Made by a program: the position numbers and the translations under genes. A stretch of 53,392 bases of DNA, taken from NCBI GenBank assembly GCA_003576855.1, contig QEVI01000002.1, positions 1 through 53,392 of the forward strand, in the 5' to 3' direction. The stretch is from Planctomycetota bacterium. Its GTDB lineage: Bacteria > Planctomycetota > Planctomycetia > Pirellulales > Lacipirellulaceae. This document shows positions 25,282 through 34,438 of this stretch, one piece after another. Each line of letters opens with the position of its first letter. The stretch's first letter is position 1. The notes under the pieces are model-generated. The model was not told the origin of the DNA. It worked only from the letters and a program-made list of their open reading frames with translations, and made no database searches.

Positions 25282-26523
25282 TTACTGGGCGGGCACGGCG
25301 ATCATGTCCAGCGTGAGCAATCGATTCGGTTGGCCGACGCCGTGGACCATGCACTTCGACGCCGCGGGCGGGCGGTCCTGGTCGTAGAGCCAGAGTCGGG
25401 CCCGGTCCATGCCCCTTGCGGAACTATCGTCGCACACGTAGTAGGTCCCTTTGGCCAGATGGCGCAGGTCGCTGCCGGTCTGGGCGAGGATCGTCTGCAA
25501 CTGGTCGAAAACGTCGAGCGCCTGGTCTTGTCCGCCGCTAGGCTTCTGCGCGAACAGGCCGGCGGTGAAGATCTGCCGGTCGGCGCGGACCAGCGCCGCG
25601 CGGCTGAAAATCTGCATGGGGCTCACGTCAGGAGGATTGTAGTAGACGACCGGCGGGGCCGCGTCGTCTCGCCGGGGCAGGCGGGCCACCAGCTCGATCT
25701 CCACCGGCGGGGGAGCGAGCCACTCGACGAACGCGACAGGCGGCGTCATCTGGTCCGCGAAATACGGCTTGAGCTTCGCCAGCACGTCGTCGGCCGACGA
25801 CGCCGGCCGGAGAAAGACCTTGATGTGCACGACGTCGGCCGTGGAAAGCTCCAACTCGTCGAGCATCTTGCACAGTCCTGCCATCGAGCCGTCGACGGCC
25901 GACTCCGTGAGCCCCCCCTCGGCCGGTACGCCAGAGATGTACGCGGCGCCGCCGGCAGGCAGCAGGGCCACGTCGGCTCGCTGCTGGTCGCCGCTGACGG
26001 CTTCGCAGCGCGTCATGGCCGCGTCCTGCCCACTGGCGGGCGCCACGGCGACGGCATCGACGGCCACCAGGGCGTCGCGGTGGGGTAAGGGGGTCAGCAC
26101 CGCCGTGAAGGCCGGACGGACGGCAGGGTTCAATCGCTTGCTCAGATGCTCGCGGACGAGGTCGGCGGTCGTCGGCGCGAGCGCATAGACGTTCACGCGG
26201 ACCAGTCGATCGAGGCCCGACCCGGCGGACTTGAGGACGGCGTCCAAGTTGTCGATGACCCGCTCGATCTGCGTTTCGACCGAACCGGCGCCCACGAGGC
26301 GCCCCTCGCGATCCAGCGGCAGCAGTTGCCGCGTGTGCGCCAGCGCGTGGCCCTGGACGATCACGGCCCGCGACGCGCCGGCTGGGGCGTCGAGCGCTAC
26401 ATACTCGATCGCCGGCTCCGCGTCGGCGGGACTTGATTGGTCGGCGGCGACGGCGGGCGTTCTTGAAACAAGCGCCGCCCATGCGCCGGCGGCGAGCAGA
26501 GGCAACCAAAGGGGTCGAATCAT
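25282..26523 (-). CDS. Exported protein with three tandem RidA/YjgF domains
   Basis: This 413-residue protein starts MIRPLWLPLLAAGAWAALVS, a likely signal peptide (to about residue 27). Three RidA-like units follow: about 35-160, 175-280 and 290-413. RidA enzymes deaminate reactive enamines and imines released by PLP enzymes. The RidA arginine seems kept in unit 1 (NPAVRPAFTAV), but unit 2 reads PPVAFVEW and unit 3 AASKCMVHGV, so those may be structural. RidA proteins are usually cytosolic and single-domain trimers, so an exported triple fusion could form the trimer within one chain. It is the last gene of a three-gene minus-strand group with exported partners, 51 bp after the oxidoreductase gene. 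Confidence 0.78.
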   Translation of the reverse strand: MIRPLWLPLLAAGAWAALVSRTPAVAADQSSPADAEPAIEYVALDAPAGASRAVIVQGHALAHTRQLLPLDREGRLVGAGSVETQIERVIDNLDAVLKSAGSGLDRLVRVNVYALAPTTADLVREHLSKRLNPAVRPAFTAVLTPLPHRDALVAVDAVAVAPASGQDAAMTRCEAVSGDQQRADVALLPAGGAAYISGVPAEGGLTESAVDGSMAGLCKMLDELELSTADVVHIKVFLRPASSADDVLAKLKPYFADQMTPPVAFVEWLAPPPVEIELVARLPRRDDAAPPVVYYNPPDVSPMQIFSRAALVRADRQIFTAGLFAQKPSGGQDQALDVFDQLQTILAQTGSDLRHLAKGTYYVCDDSSARGMDRARLWLYDQDRPPAASKCMVHGVGQPNRLLTLDMIAVPAQ

Positions 26524-26574
26524 AACTGCGTCCACGGTCCTGTCGGTGAATCGAGCGCCCTGCAGCGGAGGTTC

Positions 26575-27999
26575 CTACACGTTCTCCGGCAGCTCGTAGC
26601 CCTTCCGCCGCGGAATATCGAGATAGCCGTTGGCCTCGTCATCGCCGGGGAACAGCTCCTGGTCGGGATCCCATTGCAACCGGCGGCCAAGCCAGCGGGC
26701 GATGTTGCCGAGGTGGCACAGGCTGGCGACTCGATGGGCGGCCTCGATGTTCATGATAGGCTCTTTGCGCGAGTACACGCAGTCGTAGAAGTTCTGCATG
26801 TGGTTGTCGCTCTCGTAGAGTCGAATGGCGTCGGGCGGCAGCGGATCTTTATCCAATCCCTTGGGTTTGCATTCGTAGCTTCCGCGGATGATGGTGATTT
26901 CGCCCTTGTCGCCGATGAACGTCGCTCCGCCGCCGACGCGGGGATTGAGCGAACTGAGCGTGAGCACCACGCCGTTGGCATAGCGGTAGTTGATCACCGA
27001 ACGGCTGCCGACGGCGTCGCCGTGATCGCGCGGTCCCGGCAGGCGCTGCGTGAAGGTTTCGAGCTTCTCGGCGGGCTCGACCCAAACTTCGACGGGGCCG
27101 CTCTGGTCCATTTGCAGGGCCCACTGGACCATGCTCAGACCGTGGCAACCCCAGTTCAGCAACTCGCCCCCGGAATAGGGGCGAAACGACATCCACCCCG
27201 GCCCGGCCGCGGTCTGCTCGGCCGGCTCCGGCGGAAAGGCGGCCTCGGGCTCGTAGGGGACCCGCGACACGTACAGGTTCACGTTGTAGGGCACGACTTC
27301 GTTGGGACCGCACCAACGATCCCAGTCGAGCGTTTCAGGAACCGGCTGGGCGGGGAAATCGCTTTCAAACGGGCTGGGGTAGTTGTAGGCGATGACGCGC
27401 TGGATGGCGCCGATGCGGCCGTTGATAATCAGTTCGGCGGCGAGGCGAGTTTTGGCATTCGATCGCTGCTGTTCGCCGGTTTGGAACACGACGTTGTGTT
27501 TGCGGACCGCCTCGACCATGACGCGGCCCTCGCGGATCGTGTGCGACAGCGGCTGTTCGCCGTACATGTCTTTGCCGGCTTGCGCTGCGTGGATGCAGGG
27601 CAGGTAATGCCAATGCTCGGGCGTGGCGTAAACGACGACGTCCACCTCTTTGCGCTCGAGGAGCTTTCGATAGTCGTCGAAGGCGGGGCATTTGTAATGG
27701 GCGGCCCACGCGGCGGCCCGGCGGCCGTTAAGGTCGGCCACGGCCACAATCCGGGCTTGCTTCGGCGGAGCCCCCTGCCCGCCGATGCCCACGGCGAGCT
27801 GGCTGTTGCGGCGGCCGCAACCGATGATGCCGACGCCGATCTGGTCGTTGGGGCTGACGCCCGAACGGCGTAGCGCCAGCGGCGCCGAGGCCGGCGGGGC
27901 GTCTGCCGGCGAGGCCAAGCATCGCCGGGCGACGACGCCCGCCGCTGCAGCGCCAAGGCCGTGTCCCAGCAGGCGGCGCCGCGAAAGTCTTCGATTCAT
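26575..27999 (-). CDS. Tat-exported Gfo/Idh/MocA-family oxidoreductase
   Basis: This 474-residue NAD(P)-dependent sugar or inositol oxidoreductase has a twin-arginine signal (LSRRRLLGHGLGAAAAG). It has the Rossmann loop GVGIIGCGRRNSQLAVG and the catalytic-type block ATPEHWHYLPCIHAAQAGKD with EQPL after it (the family's EKP reads EQP). Tat export fits a protein that folds with its nicotinamide cofactor. The start has GGAGG 4 bp upstream of the ATG. It lies 62 bp after the PLP-enzyme gene and 51 bp before the RidA gene. Planctomycetes encode many such exported oxidoreductases, mostly without known substrates. Confidence 0.9.
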   Translation of the reverse strand: MNRRLSRRRLLGHGLGAAAAGVVARRCLASPADAPPASAPLALRRSGVSPNDQIGVGIIGCGRRNSQLAVGIGGQGAPPKQARIVAVADLNGRRAAAWAAHYKCPAFDDYRKLLERKEVDVVVYATPEHWHYLPCIHAAQAGKDMYGEQPLSHTIREGRVMVEAVRKHNVVFQTGEQQRSNAKTRLAAELIINGRIGAIQRVIAYNYPSPFESDFPAQPVPETLDWDRWCGPNEVVPYNVNLYVSRVPYEPEAAFPPEPAEQTAAGPGWMSFRPYSGGELLNWGCHGLSMVQWALQMDQSGPVEVWVEPAEKLETFTQRLPGPRDHGDAVGSRSVINYRYANGVVLTLSSLNPRVGGGATFIGDKGEITIIRGSYECKPKGLDKDPLPPDAIRLYESDNHMQNFYDCVYSRKEPIMNIEAAHRVASLCHLGNIARWLGRRLQWDPDQELFPGDDEANGYLDIPRRKGYELPENV

Positions 28000-28061
28000 G
28001 GGTGCCTCCACCGCCGGCGAGGCGCGCGTGGGCGGCCGCCGACGCGGTTGCTCAACTGTGC

Positions 28062-29411
28062 TTAAACCAACGACGCGCTGTGCGCCTGGATCCTGCGGAT
28101 CGCTTCAACGATACCGTCGATGTCGCGCTCGGCGCCCAGCAGCAGGGATTGAAATAGCGCGACGGTCGTGTTGCAGACCTGCTGGTTGCCCTTCAACTCC
28201 TGGAAGCTTTCGCGATAGGCTTTTAGCCGGTCGGCGGGGAATAATCGCTGGAAACCGCGGGAGTTGATCGCTTCGTCGAGCAGTCCGTCGTAGTACTGCT
28301 CGGAATACCCGCCGCTACAGGGGACCCCCTCTCGATTTAACGCCCGTTGAAACTTGACTCGCGACATGCCGTGGAATTCTTCCGGGTTGTAGCGGAATGC
28401 ATAAAGATGCCAGACGGCGCGGCTGTTTTCCGGCAAGCGGACCGTGTGAATGCCTGGAATTTCCCGCAGACCGGCGGTGAGGCGATCGGCGTTTGCCCGG
28501 CGGCGCTCCGTGTCGGCCGTGAGTTTGCCGATCTGCTGCTGAAGCATTACGCCTTGGTAATGCGTCATCCGGTAGTTAAGCCCGCGGCTGAAATTGCCCT
28601 GCCCCTGGTGCGTGCCGAAGGCGCGTCCGCAATCGTGGTAGGAACGGGCGCGATCCAACAGTTCCTGGCTCATTCCCGTGACCGCGCCCCCCTCGCCCGA
28701 GGGAATGTGCTTGGAGTTCTGGAAGCTAAAGCAACCCAGGTCGGCCAGCGTGCCGCACTTGCGTCCCTTGTACTCGGCCAGCCACGCCTGGCAGGCGTCC
28801 TCGACCACCGCCAGATTGTGCTTCTTGGCAATCGCGTTGATAGCGTCTATGTCGCACGGCATGCCGTAGATGTGCACCGGTACGATGGCCCGGGTACGCT
28901 CGGTGATTCGGCTTTCGATGGAGGCCGGGTCGATCGTCAGCGTGGCCGGATCGGTGTCGGCGAACACCGGCAGCGCGTGGTGGGCGAGCACCGCGTTGTA
29001 GGTGGCGATGAACGTAAAGGGGGAGACGATCACCTCGTCGCCCGCTTCCACGCCGACCGCGGCCAGGGCGGTGAGCAGCGACGCCGTGCCGCTGGAAGTG
29101 GCCACGCAGTCCTTGGCGCCAAGCAGCTCGGCGTAGGCCTTTTCGAACTCGCCGACGGGGCCGCCGGTATCCCCTGCCGGAGACCATTGGCCGCTGCGCA
29201 GCACTTCGACGATTTTTGGCTCCCAGGCCTCGTCCCATTGGGGCCATCCCGGCCAATCGCCCTGATGTACCGGCGCACCGCCCAGCGCGGCCGGCTTGTC
29301 GGTTGCGCCGGCGAGGAGGGCCGCATTGCTCGCTGCGAGCCCGGCCCAGGCGGTAGCGCCGGCCGCGGCCGTGTGAACGAATTGCCGTCGCGTCAGTTCG
29401 TCGTTTTTCAT
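28062..29411 (-). CDS. Tat-exported DegT/DnrJ/EryC1/StrS-type PLP aminotransferase
   Basis: This 449-residue PLP enzyme of the sugar aminotransferase family has a twin-arginine signal, NDELTRRQFVHTAAAG. The PLP site is visible: SSGTASLLTAL phosphate loop, VVEDACQAW with the ring-stacking Asp, and SFQNSKHIPSGEGG with the Schiff-base Lys. It would transfer an amino group to a keto-sugar, normally in the cytoplasm. The export signal makes the periplasm the likely site. It heads a group with an exported oxidoreductase and an exported RidA protein. GTG four codons upstream is the alternative start. Confidence 0.86.
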   Translation of the reverse strand: MKNDELTRRQFVHTAAAGATAWAGLAASNAALLAGATDKPAALGGAPVHQGDWPGWPQWDEAWEPKIVEVLRSGQWSPAGDTGGPVGEFEKAYAELLGAKDCVATSSGTASLLTALAAVGVEAGDEVIVSPFTFIATYNAVLAHHALPVFADTDPATLTIDPASIESRITERTRAIVPVHIYGMPCDIDAINAIAKKHNLAVVEDACQAWLAEYKGRKCGTLADLGCFSFQNSKHIPSGEGGAVTGMSQELLDRARSYHDCGRAFGTHQGQGNFSRGLNYRMTHYQGVMLQQQIGKLTADTERRRANADRLTAGLREIPGIHTVRLPENSRAVWHLYAFRYNPEEFHGMSRVKFQRALNREGVPCSGGYSEQYYDGLLDEAINSRGFQRLFPADRLKAYRESFQELKGNQQVCNTTVALFQSLLLGAERDIDGIVEAIRRIQAHSASLV

Positions 29412-29604
29412 CGGGTGAGCCACCGGGATTAGCGTCCGAGTGTGGGAAAAGGCGCCGCCGCGCTTTCTGGCGGATCGCTGCGCTGGGCGTTGCCGGCGTC
29501 GCAGTGCCTGCGAAACACGAGGCGGATAAGCCGACGCCGGAGGTCTTCCGCCGTGGAGACGCCCATTAGCCTATTCGGCGGGGCGCCTTCCGGCAACACG
29601 CCGA

Positions 29605-31326
29605 TTACCCCAGCCGCATGGCCCCGCCCGATTCCAGCGTGCTGAACAAGCGGCGGAACTGCCGGCCTTCGACGAAACGGGCCGGCGACGGCTCGTCCTC
29701 TTCCACGACCAGCACGGCCCCGAGTGGCTGTTCCGCAGGGCTGGGCGTTCGTGCCTGGTCGCGAAGCCGTGCCCGCAGCGGCGCATCGTCCGCCGGCTCG
29801 TTACAGGCTGGCAAGTCAAAATCGACGGCCGTGGGATTCCCGCTGGCGCCAGTCGTCGTCGGCGCCGCCGGTCCGCTGGCTGTCGGGGAGGGTCGGCTGG
29901 GGCCCCTCGCCGACGCGGCGATGCACGACCTGGCCTGCCGCAACTCCGCCGCGAACGAGCGGTCCAGCCGGTTCACCACTTGCGGCGCCGACTGGAGCAG
30001 GTCGGCCTCGAACGCCCGATAAGGGTCAACGACGATTTCCTCCTCCTCGAACGGCTCGGCAAACGGGTTCTCAGCCGCGGGAGGGACGGGCTCCTCAGCC
30101 TGCGGCGGGCGGGCCTCGTCGGCGAAACTTGCAGCGCCGGGGTGCTGGATGAGTTCCGGCTGGTCGTAGCTGGAGAGCAACTGCTCGGTGGAAGCCAGCG
30201 TTTCGTCGGGGCTCGCCTCCTCGAACGGCAATCGCGGCAGCCGCGCCGAGGCGATCGGTATCGAGGCGGGGGCGTCGTCGTCGCCCTCCTCGTCCGCGGC
30301 GCCCGTTTCGCTGTCGTCCAGCAGCACATCTTCCTCGCCCGCGCCCCTGTCCAAGGTGAGACGGTCGAGCTCTCCGGCGGCGTCGAGCTCTCCGAACTCG
30401 ATGACGTCTGCCACCTCCCGGCTCGAGGGCGCCGCTGCGGCGTGGCCCTCCGTATTCCACGGCGCCGGGAGTTGCTGCAAGTCCGACCAGGCCTGCTGCA
30501 CTAGCGCCGCATCCAGCGGCGTGCAGCCGGTTTCTTCGGCCATCCAGGCCAGTTGATCCCCCAACTGGTTGATCAGCCGCGGCAAACCGCCGGTAGCTGC
30601 ATAGATGGCCTCCAGGGCGTCCGCGGTGAATAGTCGCTCGGGCCGGAGGCCGGCCGCCGCGACTTGCGATCGCACGTACTGGAGAGTCTCCTCCCTGCCC
30701 AGCGGCGAGAGATAACAGCGGGCGGCAACCCGCTGGGCGAACCCGTCGAGCTGGGGATCGGCGAAACGTTCTTCGAGGATCGGTCCGCCGGCGAGCACCA
30801 GGCTCACCAGCGGCAAGCCGTCGGCGGAGACGTTGGTGAGAACTCGCAGTTCTTCGAGCAGTCGCATTGGCAGCGCGTCGGCCTCGTCGACCAAAAGCAC
30901 CAGCCGCCGCGGCTTGGCCGCTTGCGGCTTAGCGCCCGGTTGCTGCGAGGCGCCCCGCGTCGCGTCCATCCCGCGCAAATGGTGCGTCAGCGCCAGCCGC
31001 ATCTCGGCCTCATCCATCCCCCGATACGCCAGGCCCAACTCGTAGAGGATGGTCTGCAGCAGCCCGCGGCGCGTCACGAGCTGAGCGCCTTCGAGCGCGA
31101 CCACCGCCGTGCGAGATGCGAACTGCTCCTGGATGACCGCCAGCAGGAGCGATTTGCCAGTCCCGGCGCCCCCAATCAGCATCGCCGGCCCCTCGTTCCG
31201 AGCGATGGCGCGTACAATGCGCAGGCGGGCTTCCTCGGCGGCGCCGGCGGCAAAGTAACGCTTCGGACAGGGCGCCGTCAGAAAAGGGCGCCGCTGGTCG
31301 TCGGTGGACTGGGTCATCGATGGCAT
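29605..31326 (-). CDS. ExeA/GspA-like AAA ATPase with a long acidic C-terminal region
   Basis: This 573-residue protein has a P-loop ATPase domain (about residues 20-290) of the ExeA type, with Walker A GGAGTGKS, Walker B LVLLVDEADALP and sensor-type blocks LVLAGGP and GGLPRLINQLGDQ. Residues of about 300-573 are low-complexity, rich in Asp, Glu, Ala and Pro (DDSETGAADEEGDDD), with no recognised domain and no transmembrane segment. ExeA normally drives secretin assembly together with a peptidoglycan-binding domain, which is absent here, so a regulatory or other role is likely. The start at 31326 has AAGGA 4 bp upstream. ATG at 31317 is an alternative. Confidence 0.75.
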   Translation of the reverse strand: MPSMTQSTDDQRRPFLTAPCPKRYFAAGAAEEARLRIVRAIARNEGPAMLIGGAGTGKSLLLAVIQEQFASRTAVVALEGAQLVTRRGLLQTILYELGLAYRGMDEAEMRLALTHHLRGMDATRGASQQPGAKPQAAKPRRLVLLVDEADALPMRLLEELRVLTNVSADGLPLVSLVLAGGPILEERFADPQLDGFAQRVAARCYLSPLGREETLQYVRSQVAAAGLRPERLFTADALEAIYAATGGLPRLINQLGDQLAWMAEETGCTPLDAALVQQAWSDLQQLPAPWNTEGHAAAAPSSREVADVIEFGELDAAGELDRLTLDRGAGEEDVLLDDSETGAADEEGDDDAPASIPIASARLPRLPFEEASPDETLASTEQLLSSYDQPELIQHPGAASFADEARPPQAEEPVPPAAENPFAEPFEEEEIVVDPYRAFEADLLQSAPQVVNRLDRSFAAELRQARSCIAASARGPSRPSPTASGPAAPTTTGASGNPTAVDFDLPACNEPADDAPLRARLRDQARTPSPAEQPLGAVLVVEEDEPSPARFVEGRQFRRLFSTLESGGAMRLG

Positions 31327-31643
31327 CCTTCGCGCGACTGCCGCACGCGGCGCGTCCGTGACTACGAACCTCTCGTGGCGTTTGATCGGCTGCGCAAGTA
31401 TGCTGGCTTCACGTGCTGGCGGAAGTTTGCCGGCCAGGCAGGTTCGGCGGATCGTAACGACGGCAGTAGCCGCACAGGCGACGAATCGCGGGAGCTAGTG
31501 CCAACTGTGCGTCACACGGCGCTCGTGAACTTCGGAGCCTGCCCCGCTTCGGACTGGTCGCTTAAGCGACCAGTCCGCCCTGTGTACTAGCGCCGCTTTC
31601 AATCAATCTCGGTTCTTGCCCCTGCCCCGTGCCCCTGGCCACT
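31327..31643. other. 317-bp intergenic region between the ATPase and trpF
   Basis: This contains the second copy of the 26-bp palindrome (31551-31576) and a C-rich tract before trpF. No gene is seen. Confidence 0.6.
31551..31576. repeat. 26-bp perfect palindrome, copy 2
   Basis: The half-site GGACTGGTCGCTT is followed by its complement. Compared with the copy at 6333-6358, C became T in the left arm and G became A in the right arm, so pairing is kept. Confidence 0.8.
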
Positions 31644-32342
31644 ATGTTCCGCGTCAAGATCTGCGGCATTACGAACGTCGAAGACGCCCTCGCCGCTGTC
31701 GAGGCAGGCGCCGACGCAATCGGGCTGAATTTCTATGAGCGCAGCCCGCGATTTCTCGCGACGCCAGTACTCGATCGCATCACGTCGGCGCTGGCTGGCA
31801 ACGCGGTGCAAAAGGTGGGAGTGTTCGTCAATCGACCGTCAGACCTCATCGCGGCCGCCGTCCTCGCAGGCGGCTTGGCCGCCATTCAACTCCACGGCGA
31901 CGAGACTCCCAGCGACGTAGCGGCAGCGGTTCAGGGACGATGGTCCGGCAGCCACGCAGGCGTAGCGGTGATTCGCGTCCGCCGGTTGGACGGTCACGGG
32001 CTGGAGGCCGTCGCTGAGGACCTTGCCGCATGCCGCGCAGCCGGGGGCTGCCCGGCCGCAGTGCTAGTCGACAGTTATCGCCGGGGCGCCTACGGCGGCA
32101 CCGGTACGCCGGTTCCCTGGGGCGAGCTCGCCGGGTATGGGCGGTGGTTAGGCGATATCCCGCTGGTGCTCGCCGGCGGCCTCACCCCCGACAACGTCGC
32201 CGAGGCCATCCGCATGGTCCGCCCCGCCGCCGTCGACGTCGCCAGCGGCGTCGAAGCGGAACCGGGCAAAAAGGACCCCTTTATGGTGCGGGATTTCGTC
32301 GCCGCGGCCCGCAACGAGCTCGCTGAACAGGGCCTGCTCTGA
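31644..32342 (+). CDS. trpF: Phosphoribosylanthranilate isomerase
   Basis: This TIM-barrel enzyme of tryptophan biosynthesis converts N-(5'-phosphoribosyl)anthranilate to CdRP. At 232 residues it has the usual length. It starts [20 protein letters not shown] with the catalytic Cys of KICG. The catalytic Asp is in VLVDSYR, and the C-terminal phosphate site is [14 protein letters not shown] plus [16 protein letters not shown] at 31644 is chosen because the family begins with (M)xVKICG. It stands alone, not in a trp operon, with a REP-like element just after its stop codon. Confidence 0.93.
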   Translation: MFRVKICGITNVEDALAAVEAGADAIGLNFYERSPRFLATPVLDRITSALAGNAVQKVGVFVNRPSDLIAAAVLAGGLAAIQLHGDETPSDVAAAVQGRWSGSHAGVAVIRVRRLDGHGLEAVAEDLAACRAAGGCPAAVLVDSYRRGAYGGTGTPVPWGELAGYGRWLGDIPLVLAGGLTPDNVAEAIRMVRPAAVDVASGVEAEPGKKDPFMVRDFVAAARNELAEQGLL

Positions 32343-32348
32343 ATCTCG

Positions 32349-32377
32349 CAGCCGCGGCTCAACGAGCCGCCGGAGCG
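32349..32377 (-). repeat. REP-like hairpin repeat, form A
   Basis: This minus-strand copy begins 7 bp after the trpF stop codon. The form A stem and GTT loop are intact. Confidence 0.85.
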
Positions 32378-32540
32378 CCGCCCAACGCGTCGCGCCTACG
32401 TGCGCCGGCATATAGGTTCCTTCGTTCAAATCCCCGAAACCTCGCCCTGAAGGTACAAGGACGAGGCGTGCCAACCCCTTGGAATACAGGTACTTGTAGT
32501 TCTGTTGCGCACGCCGCAACGCCCCGCAAGCCACGACGGT

Positions 32541-32569
32541 CAGCCGCCGCTCAACGAGCGGCCGGAGCG
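32541..32569 (-). repeat. REP-like hairpin repeat, form B
   Basis: This minus-strand form B copy has its stem intact and is paired head-on with the next element 20 bp away. Confidence 0.85.
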
Positions 32570-32589
32570 GCGATATCATCCGATTCACC

Positions 32590-32618
32590 CGCCCTGGCCG
32601 CTCGTTGAGCGGCGGCTG
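32590..32618 (+). repeat. REP-like hairpin repeat, form B
   Basis: This plus-strand form B copy makes an inverted pair with 32541-32569. The right flank is GGCTG. Confidence 0.85.
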
Positions 32619-32807
32619 TTGCTGTCGCGGCGTCCTTCCAGTTCCGCAGCACCCTCACTACACTGCGGTATTCCGGCATGGCCCCTGGGCGTATAACTTT
32701 ACGACCCCCCGCGGGCCTCTCCCCCCAAGCGCCCCGCTAGCTTTCTCGCCGAGGTCGGCCATAGCCCACGCTCGGCGTGCGACATTACCCATAAGGAGTT
32801 CCAGCGC

Positions 32808-34166
32808 GTGTCCCAGGTCGTTACCGAGCGTCTGCCCTACAAGGTTCTCAAGTGCACTCCCGAGGAGTTCGAGCGGCTGGCCAAGTGGGGCCGCCAAGAA
32901 ATCGAGCTGGCCGAGAACGAGATGCCCGGCCTCATGGCCCTGCGGCAGAAGTACGGCCAGACCAAGCCGCTCACCGGAGCCCGCATCGCCGGCTGCCTCC
33001 ACATGACGATCCAGACGGCCGTGCTGATCGAGACGCTGGTCGAGCTCGGCGCCGAGGTCACCTGGAGTAGCTGCAACATCTTCAGCACCCAGGACCATGC
33101 GGCCTGTGCCATCGCCAAGGCGGGCGTCCCCGTCTACGCCTGGAAGGGGATGACCGAGCAGGAGTTCGATTGGTGCATCGAGCAGACGCTGTTCTTTCCC
33201 TCGGGCGAACCGCTCAACATGATCCTCGACGACGGCGGCGACCTCACCGCCATGGTTCACAACAAGTACCCCGAGCTGCTCGCAGGCATTCGCGGTCTCA
33301 GCGAAGAGACCACAACCGGCGTTCACCGGCTCTACCAGATGCACGAGCGCGGCGAGCTGAAGGTGCCGGCGATCAATGTGAACGACTCGGTGACCAAGAG
33401 CAAGTTCGACAACCTCTACGGCTGCCGCGAGTCGCTGGCCGACGGCATCAAGCGGGCGACCGACGTGATGGTCGCCGGCAAGGTCGTCGTCATCGCCGGC
33501 TACGGCGACGTGGGCAAGGGCTGCGCCCAGTCGATGCGGGGCCTGGGGGCCCGGGTGGTCATCACCGAGATCGACCCGATCATCGCCCTGCAGGCCGCCA
33601 TGGAAGGCTACGAGGTGACCACGATGGAGGACGCCGCCCCGCGGGGCGACATTTTCGTCACTACCACCGGGTGCCGCGATGTCATTACTGGCGAGCACAT
33701 GAGCCGGATGAAGAACGACGCGATCGTCTGCAACATCGGCCACTTCGACCTGGAGATCGACATGGCCTGGCTCAACGCCGAGGTGAAGGCCGGCCGCTGG
33801 ACCAAGGAACGGATCAAGCCCGCCGACGTCGGCGCCGTCGACAAGTTCACGCAGAAGGCCAACCGGCACTCGATCATCGTCCTGGCCGAAGGCCGCCTGG
33901 TGAATCTCGGCTGCGCGACCGGCCACCCGTCGTTCGTGATGAGCACCAGCTTCACCAACCAGGTGCTGGCCCAACTGGCCCTGTGGCAGAACGCCGACGA
34001 CTACGAACTGGGCGTCCACGTCCTGCCAAAGAAGCTGGACGAAGAGGTCGCCCGGCTCCACCTGCCGAAGCTCGGCGTAAAGCTCACCAAGCTCACCCAG
34101 AAGCAGGCCGAGTACATCGGCGTGCCGGTCGACGGGCCGTACAAGCCGGAGTACTATCGGTATTAG
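32808..34166 (+). CDS. ahcY: Adenosylhomocysteinase
   Basis: This NAD-dependent enzyme hydrolyses S-adenosylhomocysteine to adenosine and homocysteine, which removes the product of SAM methylations. It has 452 residues. Signature blocks are [17 protein letters not shown], the NAD loop [19 protein letters not shown], and the ending [13 protein letters not shown], where the C-terminal Lys and Tyr contact the NAD of the partner subunit. The GTG at 32808 has AAGGAG 9 bp upstream. A small ORF follows 35 bp later. No other cycle gene is adjacent. Confidence 0.97.
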   Translation: MSQVVTERLPYKVLKCTPEEFERLAKWGRQEIELAENEMPGLMALRQKYGQTKPLTGARIAGCLHMTIQTAVLIETLVELGAEVTWSSCNIFSTQDHAACAIAKAGVPVYAWKGMTEQEFDWCIEQTLFFPSGEPLNMILDDGGDLTAMVHNKYPELLAGIRGLSEETTTGVHRLYQMHERGELKVPAINVNDSVTKSKFDNLYGCRESLADGIKRATDVMVAGKVVVIAGYGDVGKGCAQSMRGLGARVVITEIDPIIALQAAMEGYEVTTMEDAAPRGDIFVTTTGCRDVITGEHMSRMKNDAIVCNIGHFDLEIDMAWLNAEVKAGRWTKERIKPADVGAVDKFTQKANRHSIIVLAEGRLVNLGCATGHPSFVMSTSFTNQVLAQLALWQNADDYELGVHVLPKKLDEEVARLHLPKLGVKLTKLTQKQAEYIGVPVDGPYKPEYYRY

Positions 34167-34201
34167 TATCCGAATCACTTCGCGGCAGTCGGATTCGTAC
34201 C

Positions 34202-34438
34202 ATGGCCTCGCCGGGATCGGAAATCCAAACGACGGCGGCGGACGCCGCAAGTTCGCTCGGCAAACCGCCCGCCGAGCGCGCGGCGATGTTCATCGGGCTC
34301 GCGCATACAGCAAGCGCGATCCTGGCGGCGCTGCCGCCGGAGGAACGGCGGCGTCGGTTATTGATCGCCGCGCAGTTGGATCCGTTGCCAGATCCATGGT
34401 GGAGCCGTTTTCGCCATGAAGCGCTAGCGGTGCGTTGA
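34202..34438 (+). CDS. Small hypothetical protein upstream of a nucleotidyltransferase-like gene (putative antitoxin)
   Basis: This 78-residue protein reads MASPGSEIQTTAADAASSLG and ends DPLPDPWWSRFRHEALAVR, with an amphipathic helix PPEERRRRLLIAAQ. I recognise no family. Its TGA overlaps the ATG of the next gene as TGATG, so the two are translationally coupled. That spacing and the presence of a minimal nucleotidyltransferase suggest an antitoxin role. This is inference. Confidence 0.5.
   Translation: MASPGSEIQTTAADAASSLGKPPAERAAMFIGLAHTASAILAALPPEERRRRLLIAAQLDPLPDPWWSRFRHEALAVR

Larger units (their letters stand above)
32343..32807. other. 465-bp region with three REP-like repeats and ahcY leader
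   Basis: Apart from the three repeats listed separately, the span at about 32400-32520 has a minus-strand stretch reading NYKYLYSKGLARLVLVPSGR, which looks like a coding fragment but has no supporting context. I searched by eye for SAM/SAH riboswitch motifs before ahcY and saw none that I trust. The ahcY Shine-Dalgarno AAGGAG is at 32793-32798. Confidence 0.5.

Noticed and set aside
32343..32807. SAM or SAH riboswitch before ahcY
   Set aside because: No conserved core of either class could be recognised, and REP repeats occupy much of the leader.
32658..34250. Long minus-strand frame opposite ahcY
   Set aside because: The protein is Val/Leu/His-rich without motifs, and ahcY is certain.
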